Shown here in pieces: positions 1-5,075 of a stretch of DNA of 5,890 nucleotides. The number at the start of each line of letters is the position of its first letter. Positions within the stretch are counted from its first letter, which is position 1. The stretch comes from an uncultured Rhizobiaceae group bacterium (GTDB taxonomy: Bacteria > Pseudomonadota > Alphaproteobacteria > Rhizobiales > Rhizobiaceae), in NCBI GenBank assembly GCA_938030645.1, contig CALHHQ010000232.1, positions 1-5,890 of the forward strand, written 5' to 3'. The notes below the pieces were generated by a model. That model saw only the letters and a program-made list of their open reading frames with translations, searched no databases and had not been told where the DNA came from. The translations under genes and the position numbers were made by a program.

Positions 1-198
1 ACGGTCATGGCCGGCGTTATGGTCACCGATGAATTGACCGAAATGCAGCACAAGATTCGTGGCCTTGAATCAGAATTGGCTGAGCTTAGAACAGGCACTA
101 CATCATCTGGCGACAAAGATGCTCAAATGGCACAAGCCCTGAATAAAACCGCTGAGCGTATTGAACAAATCAGCAAAAAGCTGAACGCTGTGAGCTAA
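1..198 (+). CDS. C-terminal part of an unrecognised short coiled-coil protein (5' end may lie outside the window)
   Basis: I do not recognise this gene. The frame is open from base 1 to a TAA at 196-198, so it may begin upstream. An ATG at 7 would give 63 residues and a second ATG at 19 would give 59, but no ribosome binding site can be judged so close to the edge. The visible protein starts with a short small/hydrophobic run (TVMAGVMV), which could be the end of a membrane helix. It continues with a charged stretch (TDELTEMQHKIRGLESELAEL) whose spaced Leu/Ile/Met residues suggest a coiled coil. A polar Ser/Gly/Thr linker follows, then a second amphipathic helix ending KKLNAVS. It is convergent with the histidine kinase gene, with only 24 bases between the two stops, so it is probably unrelated to the transport system. 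A small membrane-anchored coiled-coil protein is possible; no function is assigned. Confidence 0.55.
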   Translation, partial: TVMAGVMVTDELTEMQHKIRGLESELAELRTGTTSSGDKDAQMAQALNKTAERIEQISKKLNAVS

Positions 199-222
199 AG
201 TTTCGGCGAAAGGTTATTTCAC

Positions 223-1635
223 TCACGAATTGGCATTCTTCTTCAGCGAGAAAGAAACGCTCATAAGCATGCCGGACGGATCAAGGAGCTTTCGAGCGAC
301 AATTTTACCTTTTAGCAGTTGAACTATTTCCCGAACGATGGACAAACCTTTTCCAGTTCCGCTGTCTGCAGGTTGAACGCTGAAGTCCATTTGTTTTAAA
401 TTCTTTGAGTCCAATTGGGCATTGAAACCCTTTCCATAGTCTCGAACTGAAACTTTTCCAAAATTTCCATTCTTCTCGACCGTAACATCAATCTTTATTG
501 GGGTTCCTCCGTGTTTGATTGCATTGTCTATCAAATTTCGAACGACTTCCTGTGTCAAAGTTTTATCGGCACAAACCACGATATTCTCTTTGGCTTCAAA
601 ACCAAGATCCACCGGAAGGGAATATGTTTGGGACAATCGAAGGGTGAAGTCTTCGCAAACTTCTCGCGTCACAGCGGTCAAATCGCAGGTTTGTTGTTGC
701 AATTTTTCTTTCGATGCCGAATCCAATCGCGCCAGAAGCAATAACTGAGACATAAGTCGCTCTGCGTCATCCACTGCCGCTCGCGCATCAGAAATTGCAA
801 GTGTCCTTTGCTCCTTGTCCTTGGCTCTACTCGCCAACTCCAAATGGGTCTTAATAAGAGCAAGCGGCGTTCGGAACTGATGACTTGTATTTGAGGTAAA
901 ATTTTGCAGTGCAGCAATTGAAGACGCAAAACGCCCAACAAGCTCGTTTATCGTTTGCACCAGACCGCCTACTTCCGATGGAACACTATGGGTTATCGGG
1001 CGAACATCTTCTGCGCTGCGACGCCCCACAGCTTCTTCAACTGTGTGCAATGGCCGCAGAGCACGAGACACTGCAAACCACACGAGAATTGCCGCACCTA
1101 TCAACAACACAGCCTGCCTCACCAAAGACCTCAACAGAATAGACTGCGCGATGGCAGATCGTGCATTTGTTGTTTCGGCAATGATAACCCGAAATCCTAG
1201 TGACTTGGTGTTTGATGATGCTGCTCCAGAATAACTTGCAATGCGAACAGGTAGATCTCTAAACCTACCTGTTGAGAACACCACCTCCCCGATATCCGGA
1301 ACAGGTTGTTTGGTCGCCAACCTGCGATATCCAGTCACGAAACCGCCATCAGCATCTTCAATGCGATAAAACACCCGATCATCTTCAGATGACGTAAGCA
1401 TTTGCAAAGCCAAGTATGGGATATCAACTTCCAGCAAATTGTCTTCGTTCACAAACACACGCTCTGCAATCGCAAGTGCTGAACCGGACAACACGCGGTC
1501 AGAAACAGAATCTGCGGTTTGTCTGGCAGATCTGTAGCCATCATATATCGCTACAAGCCCGATCAAAAACAATGGACCCAGCAACCAAAGCAGCAACTGT
1601 CCTCTCAAAGAACTGGGAGAAGAGAAAGCTCTCAT
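223..1635 (-). CDS. tctE: TctE-like sensor histidine kinase of the tricarboxylate transport two-component system
   Basis: Inner-membrane sensor kinase, 470 residues, usual for the TctE family. An N-terminal hydrophobic helix (about 13-31) is followed by a periplasmic region (about 34-165) resembling the 2CSK_N sensor domain, with the family-like stretch DRVFYRIEDADGGFVTGY near 86-103. A second membrane helix lies at about 170-190 and a HAMP-type linker at about 191-243 (RALRPL). The H-box SHQFRTPLAL puts the phospho-accepting His at 252. The ATPase domain shows the N-box NLIDNAIKH (367-375), G1 DYGKGF (399-404) and G2 GTGKGLSIV (426-434). G2 has Lys where GxGLGL kinases have Leu, but the glycines are kept. 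The start codon overlaps the regulator's stop codon (ATGA), so the two are translationally coupled. The TctE assignment rests on domain layout plus the adjacent tctCBA genes. The ligand is inferred to be a di- or tricarboxylate and cannot be read from sequence. Confidence 0.9.
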   Translation of the reverse strand: MRAFSSPSSLRGQLLLWLLGPLFLIGLVAIYDGYRSARQTADSVSDRVLSGSALAIAERVFVNEDNLLEVDIPYLALQMLTSSEDDRVFYRIEDADGGFVTGYRRLATKQPVPDIGEVVFSTGRFRDLPVRIASYSGAASSNTKSLGFRVIIAETTNARSAIAQSILLRSLVRQAVLLIGAAILVWFAVSRALRPLHTVEEAVGRRSAEDVRPITHSVPSEVGGLVQTINELVGRFASSIAALQNFTSNTSHQFRTPLALIKTHLELASRAKDKEQRTLAISDARAAVDDAERLMSQLLLLARLDSASKEKLQQQTCDLTAVTREVCEDFTLRLSQTYSLPVDLGFEAKENIVVCADKTLTQEVVRNLIDNAIKHGGTPIKIDVTVEKNGNFGKVSVRDYGKGFNAQLDSKNLKQMDFSVQPADSGTGKGLSIVREIVQLLKGKIVARKLLDPSGMLMSVSFSLKKNANS

Positions 1636-2297
1636 TTGGTCTCGTCGAGATGGTACCCGAGCCCACGCGCCGTATGGATGGACAAACCATGAGGCAAGAG
1701 TTTTCTGCGCAATCTGCTCACATACTGCTCAATGGCATTCTCACTCACATCGTCGTCAAAACTTGTAATCGCCTCCAACAATTGCACCTTTGAAAGCAAT
1801 CTGCCGTTCGCCAACATCAAGGCTCGCAAAACCATACTTTCACGAGCAGACAATTCCAACGCAGCATCATCAACCGAGACTGTATTGTTGCGCAGATCAA
1901 ACTGCACGTCACCAATTTGGAGAAGGGATGTTTTCTCCATCGAAACCCGCCGCAACAGGGCACGGATGCGCGCTTCAAGTTCGGAGAACTCAAAGGGCTT
2001 TGTCATATAATCGTCACCCCCCAAATCCAAACCAGCTATGCGATCATCCAACTTGTCACGAGCGGTTAAAATAAGAACTGGACTTGTGCATTTTTGGGCA
2101 CGCATATCACGCAAAACATCTAAACCATCCATATCGGGTAAACTGAGATCAAGAACAACGAGATCATATGTGTGGGAGCGCGATGCCAACACGGCATCTT
2201 CACCACATAAAACGTGATCAACGGCGTAAGCCGGGTCCAGCAGAGTTTTTAACCCGGCGCCCAGCTTCTGATTGTCCTCAACCAACAAGATACGCAT
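1632..2297 (-). CDS. tctD: TctD-like OmpR/PhoB-family response regulator
   Basis: DNA-binding response regulator, 221 residues, partner of the overlapping kinase. The receiver domain (1-118) begins MRILLVEDN, with acidic residues Glu7/Asp8, phospho-accepting Asp50 in VVLDLSLPDMDG, Thr78 in LILTARD and Lys100 in MTKPFEFSEL. The C-terminal winged helix (about 125-219) has the OmpR-family pattern: ELSARESMVLRAL, the recognition-helix region NAIEQYVSRLRRKL, and the closing hairpin IHTARGLGYHL. All key residues are present. The frame stays open upstream to 2351, but the ATG at 2297 is preferred because the receiver fold begins exactly there. A GGAAA-type ribosome binding site lies about 8 bases before it, and a longer start would use up the divergent promoter. 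By analogy with TctD it should control the transporter genes; its likely targets are the divergent region and the direct repeat before tctC. Confidence 0.92.
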   Translation of the reverse strand: MRILLVEDNQKLGAGLKTLLDPAYAVDHVLCGEDAVLASRSHTYDLVVLDLSLPDMDGLDVLRDMRAQKCTSPVLILTARDKLDDRIAGLDLGGDDYMTKPFEFSELEARIRALLRRVSMEKTSLLQIGDVQFDLRNNTVSVDDAALELSARESMVLRALMLANGRLLSKVQLLEAITSFDDDVSENAIEQYVSRLRRKLLPHGLSIHTARGLGYHLDETK

Positions 2298-2300
2298 CGT

Positions 2301-2314
2301 AGTTTCCGAAAACT
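2301..2314. repeat. Inverted repeat AGTTT-N4-AAACT over the tctD ribosome binding site
   Basis: The arms AGTTT (2301-2305) and AAACT (2310-2314) are exact reverse complements around four bases. Read on the minus strand, the right arm contains part of the GGAAA ribosome binding site of tctD, with the start codon three bases beyond. The element could be an operator half or a weak RNA hairpin that tunes tctD translation. Five-base arms can arise by chance, so function is only possible. Confidence 0.3.
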
Positions 2315-2315
2315 G

Positions 2316-2331
2316 CATTAGAATGGTAATG
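2316..2331. repeat. Inverted repeat CATTA-N6-TAATG in the divergent promoter
   Basis: The arms CATTA (2316-2320) and TAATG (2327-2331) are exact reverse complements with a six-base spacer. It begins two bases after the end of the neighbouring AGTTT repeat. The element covers the best -10 candidate for tctD (minus strand) and the -10 candidate for the divergent gene (plus strand). A protein bound here could affect both directions. The arms are short, so this is a candidate operator only. Confidence 0.3.
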
Positions 2332-2368
2332 GGACATGTTTCTGGATACACCCGAGTAGGACAAATTA

Positions 2369-3433
2369 ATGATAATTCGAATGGCCTTACTGACTATTGG
2401 GATACATTTATTTTCTGCCGTGGCAAGTGCGCAGACCGTTTTACCAGCGCTCAACTCAGTAAATTCAAAGTCTCTCACCATTTATTCTTCTTTGGACGAA
2501 GATGTTTCTAAACCTTTGTTGCAGGCCTATCAAAAGCTTCGCCCAAACGTACAAATAATCTACCACGACCTTCAAACACTGGATATTTATGAGCGCACAA
2601 TTCAGGAAACCGATGCTGGAAAACCAACCGCAGACTTGTTGTTTTCCTCTGCAATGGATCTTCAGGTAAAACTTGCAAATGACGGTTATGCACAAACTGT
2701 GTCTGATGTTCCGTCCAGTTGGCCAAAATGGGCAATGTGGCAAAAGAGTGCCTTTGGTTTGACCTTTGAACCTTCAGTCATTGTTTATCACAAACCCAGT
2801 TTCAAAGATCATCAACGTCCACGTAATCGTACAGAACTCAGCGAACTGTTGCGCCATCCAGATGATATTTTCTATGGTCGAATAGGAACTTACGACATTG
2901 AACAATCAGGCTTGGGATTTCTGTTTCTGGCTCGCGACATCGAGCATGATCGCGACTTGTGGAAATTGGTCAACTCAATGGGAACAGCCGGTGTCAAACT
3001 GTATTCTTCTTCTTCTGCAATTCTTGAACGCGTGAGTGATGGTCGATTGGCTGTTGGCTACAACATTCTCGGCTCCTATGCTCAAGTATGGTCTGAGAAA
3101 AATCCTAGTTTGGGCATATTGTTGCCTGAAGACTACACGGTGGTTATGTCGCGAACTGCCCTCGTGCCAAAATCGGCTAGGGAGCCTGAACTGGGTAAGG
3201 ATTTTTTGGCGTTTACAATGTCCCAAACAGGCCAAACAATCATGGCCGATCAAATGAAATTGCCGGCCATTCACCCGTCGGTTGTTGGCGACAATACCGC
3301 CAGCGCATTCCGACAGAAATTTGGCCCACGTCTGCGGCCAATAACCATAGGACCGGGTCTTGTGGTCTATCTTGATCAGGTAAAACGCGCCCGTTTTATT
3401 AAACGTTGGAATAAAAGCCTTCGCGGAGAATAA
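2369..3433 (+). CDS. Orphan periplasmic ABC-type solute-binding protein, possible accessory sensor for TctDE
   Basis: Exported binding protein of 354 residues. A signal peptide is visible: MIIR, a hydrophobic core, then an AVASA cleavage site near residue 21. The mature protein opens with LTIYSSLDEDVSKPLLQAY (36-54), a pattern typical of the AfuA/FbpA-like extracellular binding proteins (COG1840 type), and keeps that family's layout, for example TADLLFSSAMDL (87-98) and YGRIGTYD (169-176). I do not see the adjacent Tyr pair used by FbpA for ferric iron, so an iron role is not supported. The ATG at 2369 has AGGA seven bases upstream; an ATG at 2381 would shorten the signal peptide. No ABC permease or ATPase gene is visible here. 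The gene sits between tctDE and tctC. In the Salmonella phosphoglycerate system, PgtC is a binding-protein-like regulator working with a kinase, so a similar signal-relay role is a reasonable inference. An accessory substrate scavenger is the alternative. Confidence 0.8.
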   Translation: MIIRMALLTIGIHLFSAVASAQTVLPALNSVNSKSLTIYSSLDEDVSKPLLQAYQKLRPNVQIIYHDLQTLDIYERTIQETDAGKPTADLLFSSAMDLQVKLANDGYAQTVSDVPSSWPKWAMWQKSAFGLTFEPSVIVYHKPSFKDHQRPRNRTELSELLRHPDDIFYGRIGTYDIEQSGLGFLFLARDIEHDRDLWKLVNSMGTAGVKLYSSSSAILERVSDGRLAVGYNILGSYAQVWSEKNPSLGILLPEDYTVVMSRTALVPKSAREPELGKDFLAFTMSQTGQTIMADQMKLPAIHPSVVGDNTASAFRQKFGPRLRPITIGPGLVVYLDQVKRARFIKRWNKSLRGE

Positions 3434-3435
3434 TC

Positions 3436-3466
3436 TTGACCTGTCAGCTTCACGTCAGCTTAGTCT
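3436..3466 (+). promoter_or_regulatory. Candidate promoter in front of tctC
   Basis: TTGACC (3436-3441) begins two bases after the stop codon of the preceding gene and matches the -35 consensus at five of six bases. Downstream, CTTAGT (3459-3464, spacer 17) and TAGTCT (3461-3466, spacer 19) are poor -10 matches. GCTTAGTC (3458-3465) shares six of eight positions with the GCTANAWC-type -10 described for alphaproteobacteria. The space between the two elements is filled by a direct repeat, as expected for a promoter controlled by a response regulator. tctC could also be read through from the upstream gene, since no terminator is visible between them. Confidence 0.45.
3443..3461 (+). repeat. Direct repeat GTCAGCTT x2 with 11-bp period, candidate TctD binding site
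   Basis: GTCAGCTT occurs at 3443-3450 and again, unchanged, at 3454-3461. The centre-to-centre distance is 11 bases, so both copies face the same side of the helix. OmpR/PhoB-family regulators bind as head-to-tail dimers to direct repeats of this kind; the PhoB box has two seven-base repeats separated by four bases, the same geometry. The repeat lies between the -35-like and -10-like elements of the tctC leader, and an OmpR-family regulator is encoded about 1.1 kb away. The repeat itself is certain; its use by TctD is inference. Confidence 0.5.
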
Positions 3467-3504
3467 GTTGATGTATTGCGTGATCGAAAAGTCTCGAACA
3501 CAAA

Positions 3505-3518
3505 TTCCTTGGGAGGAA
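3505..3518 (+). promoter_or_regulatory. Strong ribosome binding site of tctC within a small potential hairpin
   Basis: GGAGG at 3512-3516, six bases before the ATG at 3523, is the strongest Shine-Dalgarno sequence in the window and fits high output of a periplasmic binding protein. TTCCT (3505-3509) is complementary to AGGAA (3514-3518) across a TGGG loop and could briefly mask it. A five-pair stem is marginal, so the masking is speculative while the ribosome binding site is solid. Confidence 0.6.
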
Positions 3519-3522
3519 AACT

Positions 3523-4497
3523 ATGTTAAAAATGTTGAAAGTGGCTTTGGCCGCAAGTGCTGTTATGTTTGGCGCACATACAGTTGCAAGTGCAGATGGC
3601 CATCAGGTTGTTGGTGAATTGAAATTTCTCATCCCTGGCGGTGCTGGTGGTGGTTGGGATGGAACAGCTCGCGGTACAGGCGAAGCCTTAACCAAGTCTG
3701 GTCTTGTGGGAGCCGCATCCTACGAAAATATGTCCGGCGGCGGCGGCGGCAAAGCCATTGCGCACATCATTGAAACCAAAGACCAAGGCACGTTGATGGT
3801 GAATTCTACACCAATCGTGATCCGTTCTTTGACAAAAGTCTTCCCGCAATCATTCCGTGATCTCACTCCGATCGCCGGTACCATCGGCGATTACGGCGCG
3901 ATTGTTGTCGGCAAAGGCTCCGACATTTCAGACCTTGGTGGCCTTGTTGCAGCATACAAAGCAGACCCAACAAAGGTTGCTGTTGGTGGCGGTTCGGTTG
4001 CAGGTGGCATGGACCATTTGATTGCAGCACTTGTAATGAAGAACGCAGGCACCGATGCAACGAAGGTTAAGTACATTCCTTATGACGCTGGTGGTAAAGC
4101 CATGGCAGGTCTTTTGTCAGGGGAAATCAAAGCCCTCGCAACTGGTTTTGGTGAAGCTATCGAATTGGCGCGTCAAGGCGAAGTCAAAATTCTCTGCGTG
4201 ACATCAGAAAAGCGTGTAGCTGCAATGGATTCTGTTGCGACTTGCGACGAAGCTGGCTCCAAAGGAACAAGCTTCGTGAACTGGCGTGGTTTCTTCGCAG
4301 CACCGGGTCTGCCTGACGACAAAAAACAGGCTTACATCTCTGCATTGATAAAAATGTACGACACACCGGAATGGGCAACCGTTCGTGACCGCAATGGTTG
4401 GGTGGACATCTTCAACGCAGACGCTGACTTTGTAAAGTTCTTGGAAGGCCAAGAAGAGCAAATCGGTGGTTTGATGAAAGAGCTCGGCTTTCTATAG
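3523..4497 (+). CDS. tctC: TctC: periplasmic substrate-binding protein of a tripartite tricarboxylate transporter
   Basis: Periplasmic protein that captures a carboxylate and hands it to the TctAB membrane complex. It has 324 residues, the usual length for the TctC/Bug family. A signal peptide (MLKMLKVALAASAVMFGAHT) ends with a VASA site near residue 24. Family motifs are clear: the first ligand loop IPGGAGGGWDGTAR (37-50), a glycine-rich second loop SGGGGGKAIA (71-80) where relatives often have PGAGG, GGGSVAGGMDHL (155-166), and YIPYDAGGKAMAGLLSGEI (184-202). The mature protein has two cysteines (225 and 241), which could form a disulfide. It is preceded by a strong ribosome binding site and a candidate regulated promoter, and followed by a terminator-like hairpin before tctB. 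The exact ligand (citrate, tricarballylate, another dicarboxylate or an aromatic acid) cannot be told from sequence. In Bordetella the homologous BctC also takes part in signalling through BctDE, so a double role here is possible. Confidence 0.93.
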   Translation: MLKMLKVALAASAVMFGAHTVASADGHQVVGELKFLIPGGAGGGWDGTARGTGEALTKSGLVGAASYENMSGGGGGKAIAHIIETKDQGTLMVNSTPIVIRSLTKVFPQSFRDLTPIAGTIGDYGAIVVGKGSDISDLGGLVAAYKADPTKVAVGGGSVAGGMDHLIAALVMKNAGTDATKVKYIPYDAGGKAMAGLLSGEIKALATGFGEAIELARQGEVKILCVTSEKRVAAMDSVATCDEAGSKGTSFVNWRGFFAAPGLPDDKKQAYISALIKMYDTPEWATVRDRNGWVDIFNADADFVKFLEGQEEQIGGLMKELGFL

Positions 4498-4527
4498 GCC
4501 CAGACCGACATAGCTTAAATTTCAAGT

Positions 4528-4558
4528 GCCGGGTCAGTTCTGCTGGTCCGGCGTTTTT
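4528..4558 (+). terminator. Intrinsic-type terminator or attenuator between tctC and tctB
   Basis: GCCGGGTCAG (4528-4537) pairs with CTGGTCCGGC (4543-4552) across the loop TTCTG. This gives a ten-pair stem with two central G-U wobbles and a GC-rich base. One G and five Ts (4554-4558) follow directly, the classic layout of a factor-independent terminator. It lies 30 bases after the tctC stop and 56 bases before the tctB start. No separate promoter for tctB is obvious in the short remaining gap, so it probably terminates only part of the transcripts, lowering tctBA expression relative to tctC. Confidence 0.75.
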
Positions 4559-4613
4559 ATAACAGACGACAAACGGCATTTTGCTTCAGAGCAACAACAT
4601 CGGAAACTGGCTC

Positions 4614-5072
4614 ATGTTTTTAACCAAAGATCGTATTGGCGGTTTGCTGCTTCTTGCGTTTTGTGTGCTCTACGCTTGGCAGATTGACGCCATTCGAATT
4701 CTGCCGTTTCAAGCCAATCAAGCTTTTACGCCGCGAACCATTCCAGTTGTTTTATCCATTCTTGGCATCGGGCTTTCCATTCTCATTGTGGTCTTTCCAA
4801 GCAACAAAGAAAGACTTCAAATATCTGAACTGAATTGGCCTCTCGGCATCGCATTTTTGATTCTCATGTCAGCCTACGGCTTATCGGTGCGACCCGTTGG
4901 CTTCCTAATCTCAACATCACTGTTCTTAATGATCGGGTTCGCCATGTTGGGCGAACGAAATTTAATAAAACTGGTGTTGGTTGCCATTCCGTTGGTTGTC
5001 GCGTTCTGGGCTTTGATGAACTACGGGCTGAGCGTTTATGTAGCCCCACTTCCTGCATTTTTGGGGAGATAG
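4614..5072 (+). CDS. tctB: TctB: small membrane subunit of the tripartite tricarboxylate transporter
   Basis: Small inner-membrane protein of 152 residues, typical of TctB. It pairs with TctA to form the transport channel; its own role in the family is poorly defined. Hydrophobic segments lie at about 7-23, 42-62, 74-112 (probably two helices either side of VRPVGF) and 117-137, matching the four- to five-helix TctB pattern. Family-like features are the N-terminal TKDRIGGLLLL, the loop FTPRTIPVVL (38-47), and the ending YGLSVYVAPLPAFLGR. The ATG at 4614 is chosen because GGAA lies about 9 bases upstream and the protein then begins as in relatives. A TTG at 4581 in the same frame would add eleven polar residues and has no clear ribosome binding site. 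tctA follows after a three-base gap. TctB sequences are poorly conserved, so the call leans partly on the position between tctC and tctA. Confidence 0.88.
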   Translation: MFLTKDRIGGLLLLAFCVLYAWQIDAIRILPFQANQAFTPRTIPVVLSILGIGLSILIVVFPSNKERLQISELNWPLGIAFLILMSAYGLSVRPVGFLISTSLFLMIGFAMLGERNLIKLVLVAIPLVVAFWALMNYGLSVYVAPLPAFLGR

Positions 5073-5075
5073 GTA

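Larger units (their letters stand above)
2298..2368. promoter_or_regulatory. Divergent control region between tctD and the orphan binding-protein gene
   Basis: These 71 bases must carry the start signals for both the minus-strand tctDE pair and the plus-strand binding-protein gene. On the minus strand, TCTAAT (plus coordinates 2317-2322) differs from the -10 consensus at one base, but no good -35 lies 16-18 bases away. On the plus strand, GGTAAT (2325-2330) is a weaker -10 candidate, again without a clear -35, which would suit activator-dependent promoters. AGGA at 2358-2361 is a well-spaced ribosome binding site for the ATG at 2369. Two short inverted repeats (2301-2314 and 2316-2331) sit side by side over the tctD leader. 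The regulatory role follows from gene orientation; the exact promoters are tentative. Confidence 0.6.

Noticed and set aside
199..222. Possible bidirectional terminator between the left-edge gene and tctE (TTTC-GGC-GAAA)
   Set aside because: Only a four-pair stem with a three-base loop and no proper T-run on either strand; too weak to call.
511..1793. Several plus-strand open frames of 60-125 residues opposite tctE and tctD
   Set aside because: They lie antisense to clear kinase and regulator domains, have no domain content and no convincing start signals.
2298..2351. Longer tctD start giving 18 extra residues (open frame to 2351)
   Set aside because: The receiver domain begins exactly at the ATG at 2297 with a ribosome binding site in front; the extension resembles no known domain and would run through the divergent promoter.
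2369..3433. Ferric-iron binding protein (FbpA) identity for the orphan binding protein
   Set aside because: The overall fold family resembles it, but the adjacent tyrosine pair that binds iron is not seen and no iron ABC transporter genes are adjacent.
3736..3750. Run of five GGC triplets as a possible phase-variation tract
   Set aside because: It encodes the conserved glycine-rich ligand loop of TctC, and triplet changes would keep the frame, so it cannot act as an on/off switch.
4581..4613. TTG start of tctB eleven residues upstream
   Set aside because: Rare start codon with no clear ribosome binding site, adding a polar stretch ahead of the family-like N-terminus; the ATG at 4614 is better placed.
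4600..4613. TCGGAAACT shared between the tctB leader and the tctD leader (minus strand)
   Set aside because: The shared word is centred on the GGAA ribosome binding core at both starts and is explained by that role plus chance.
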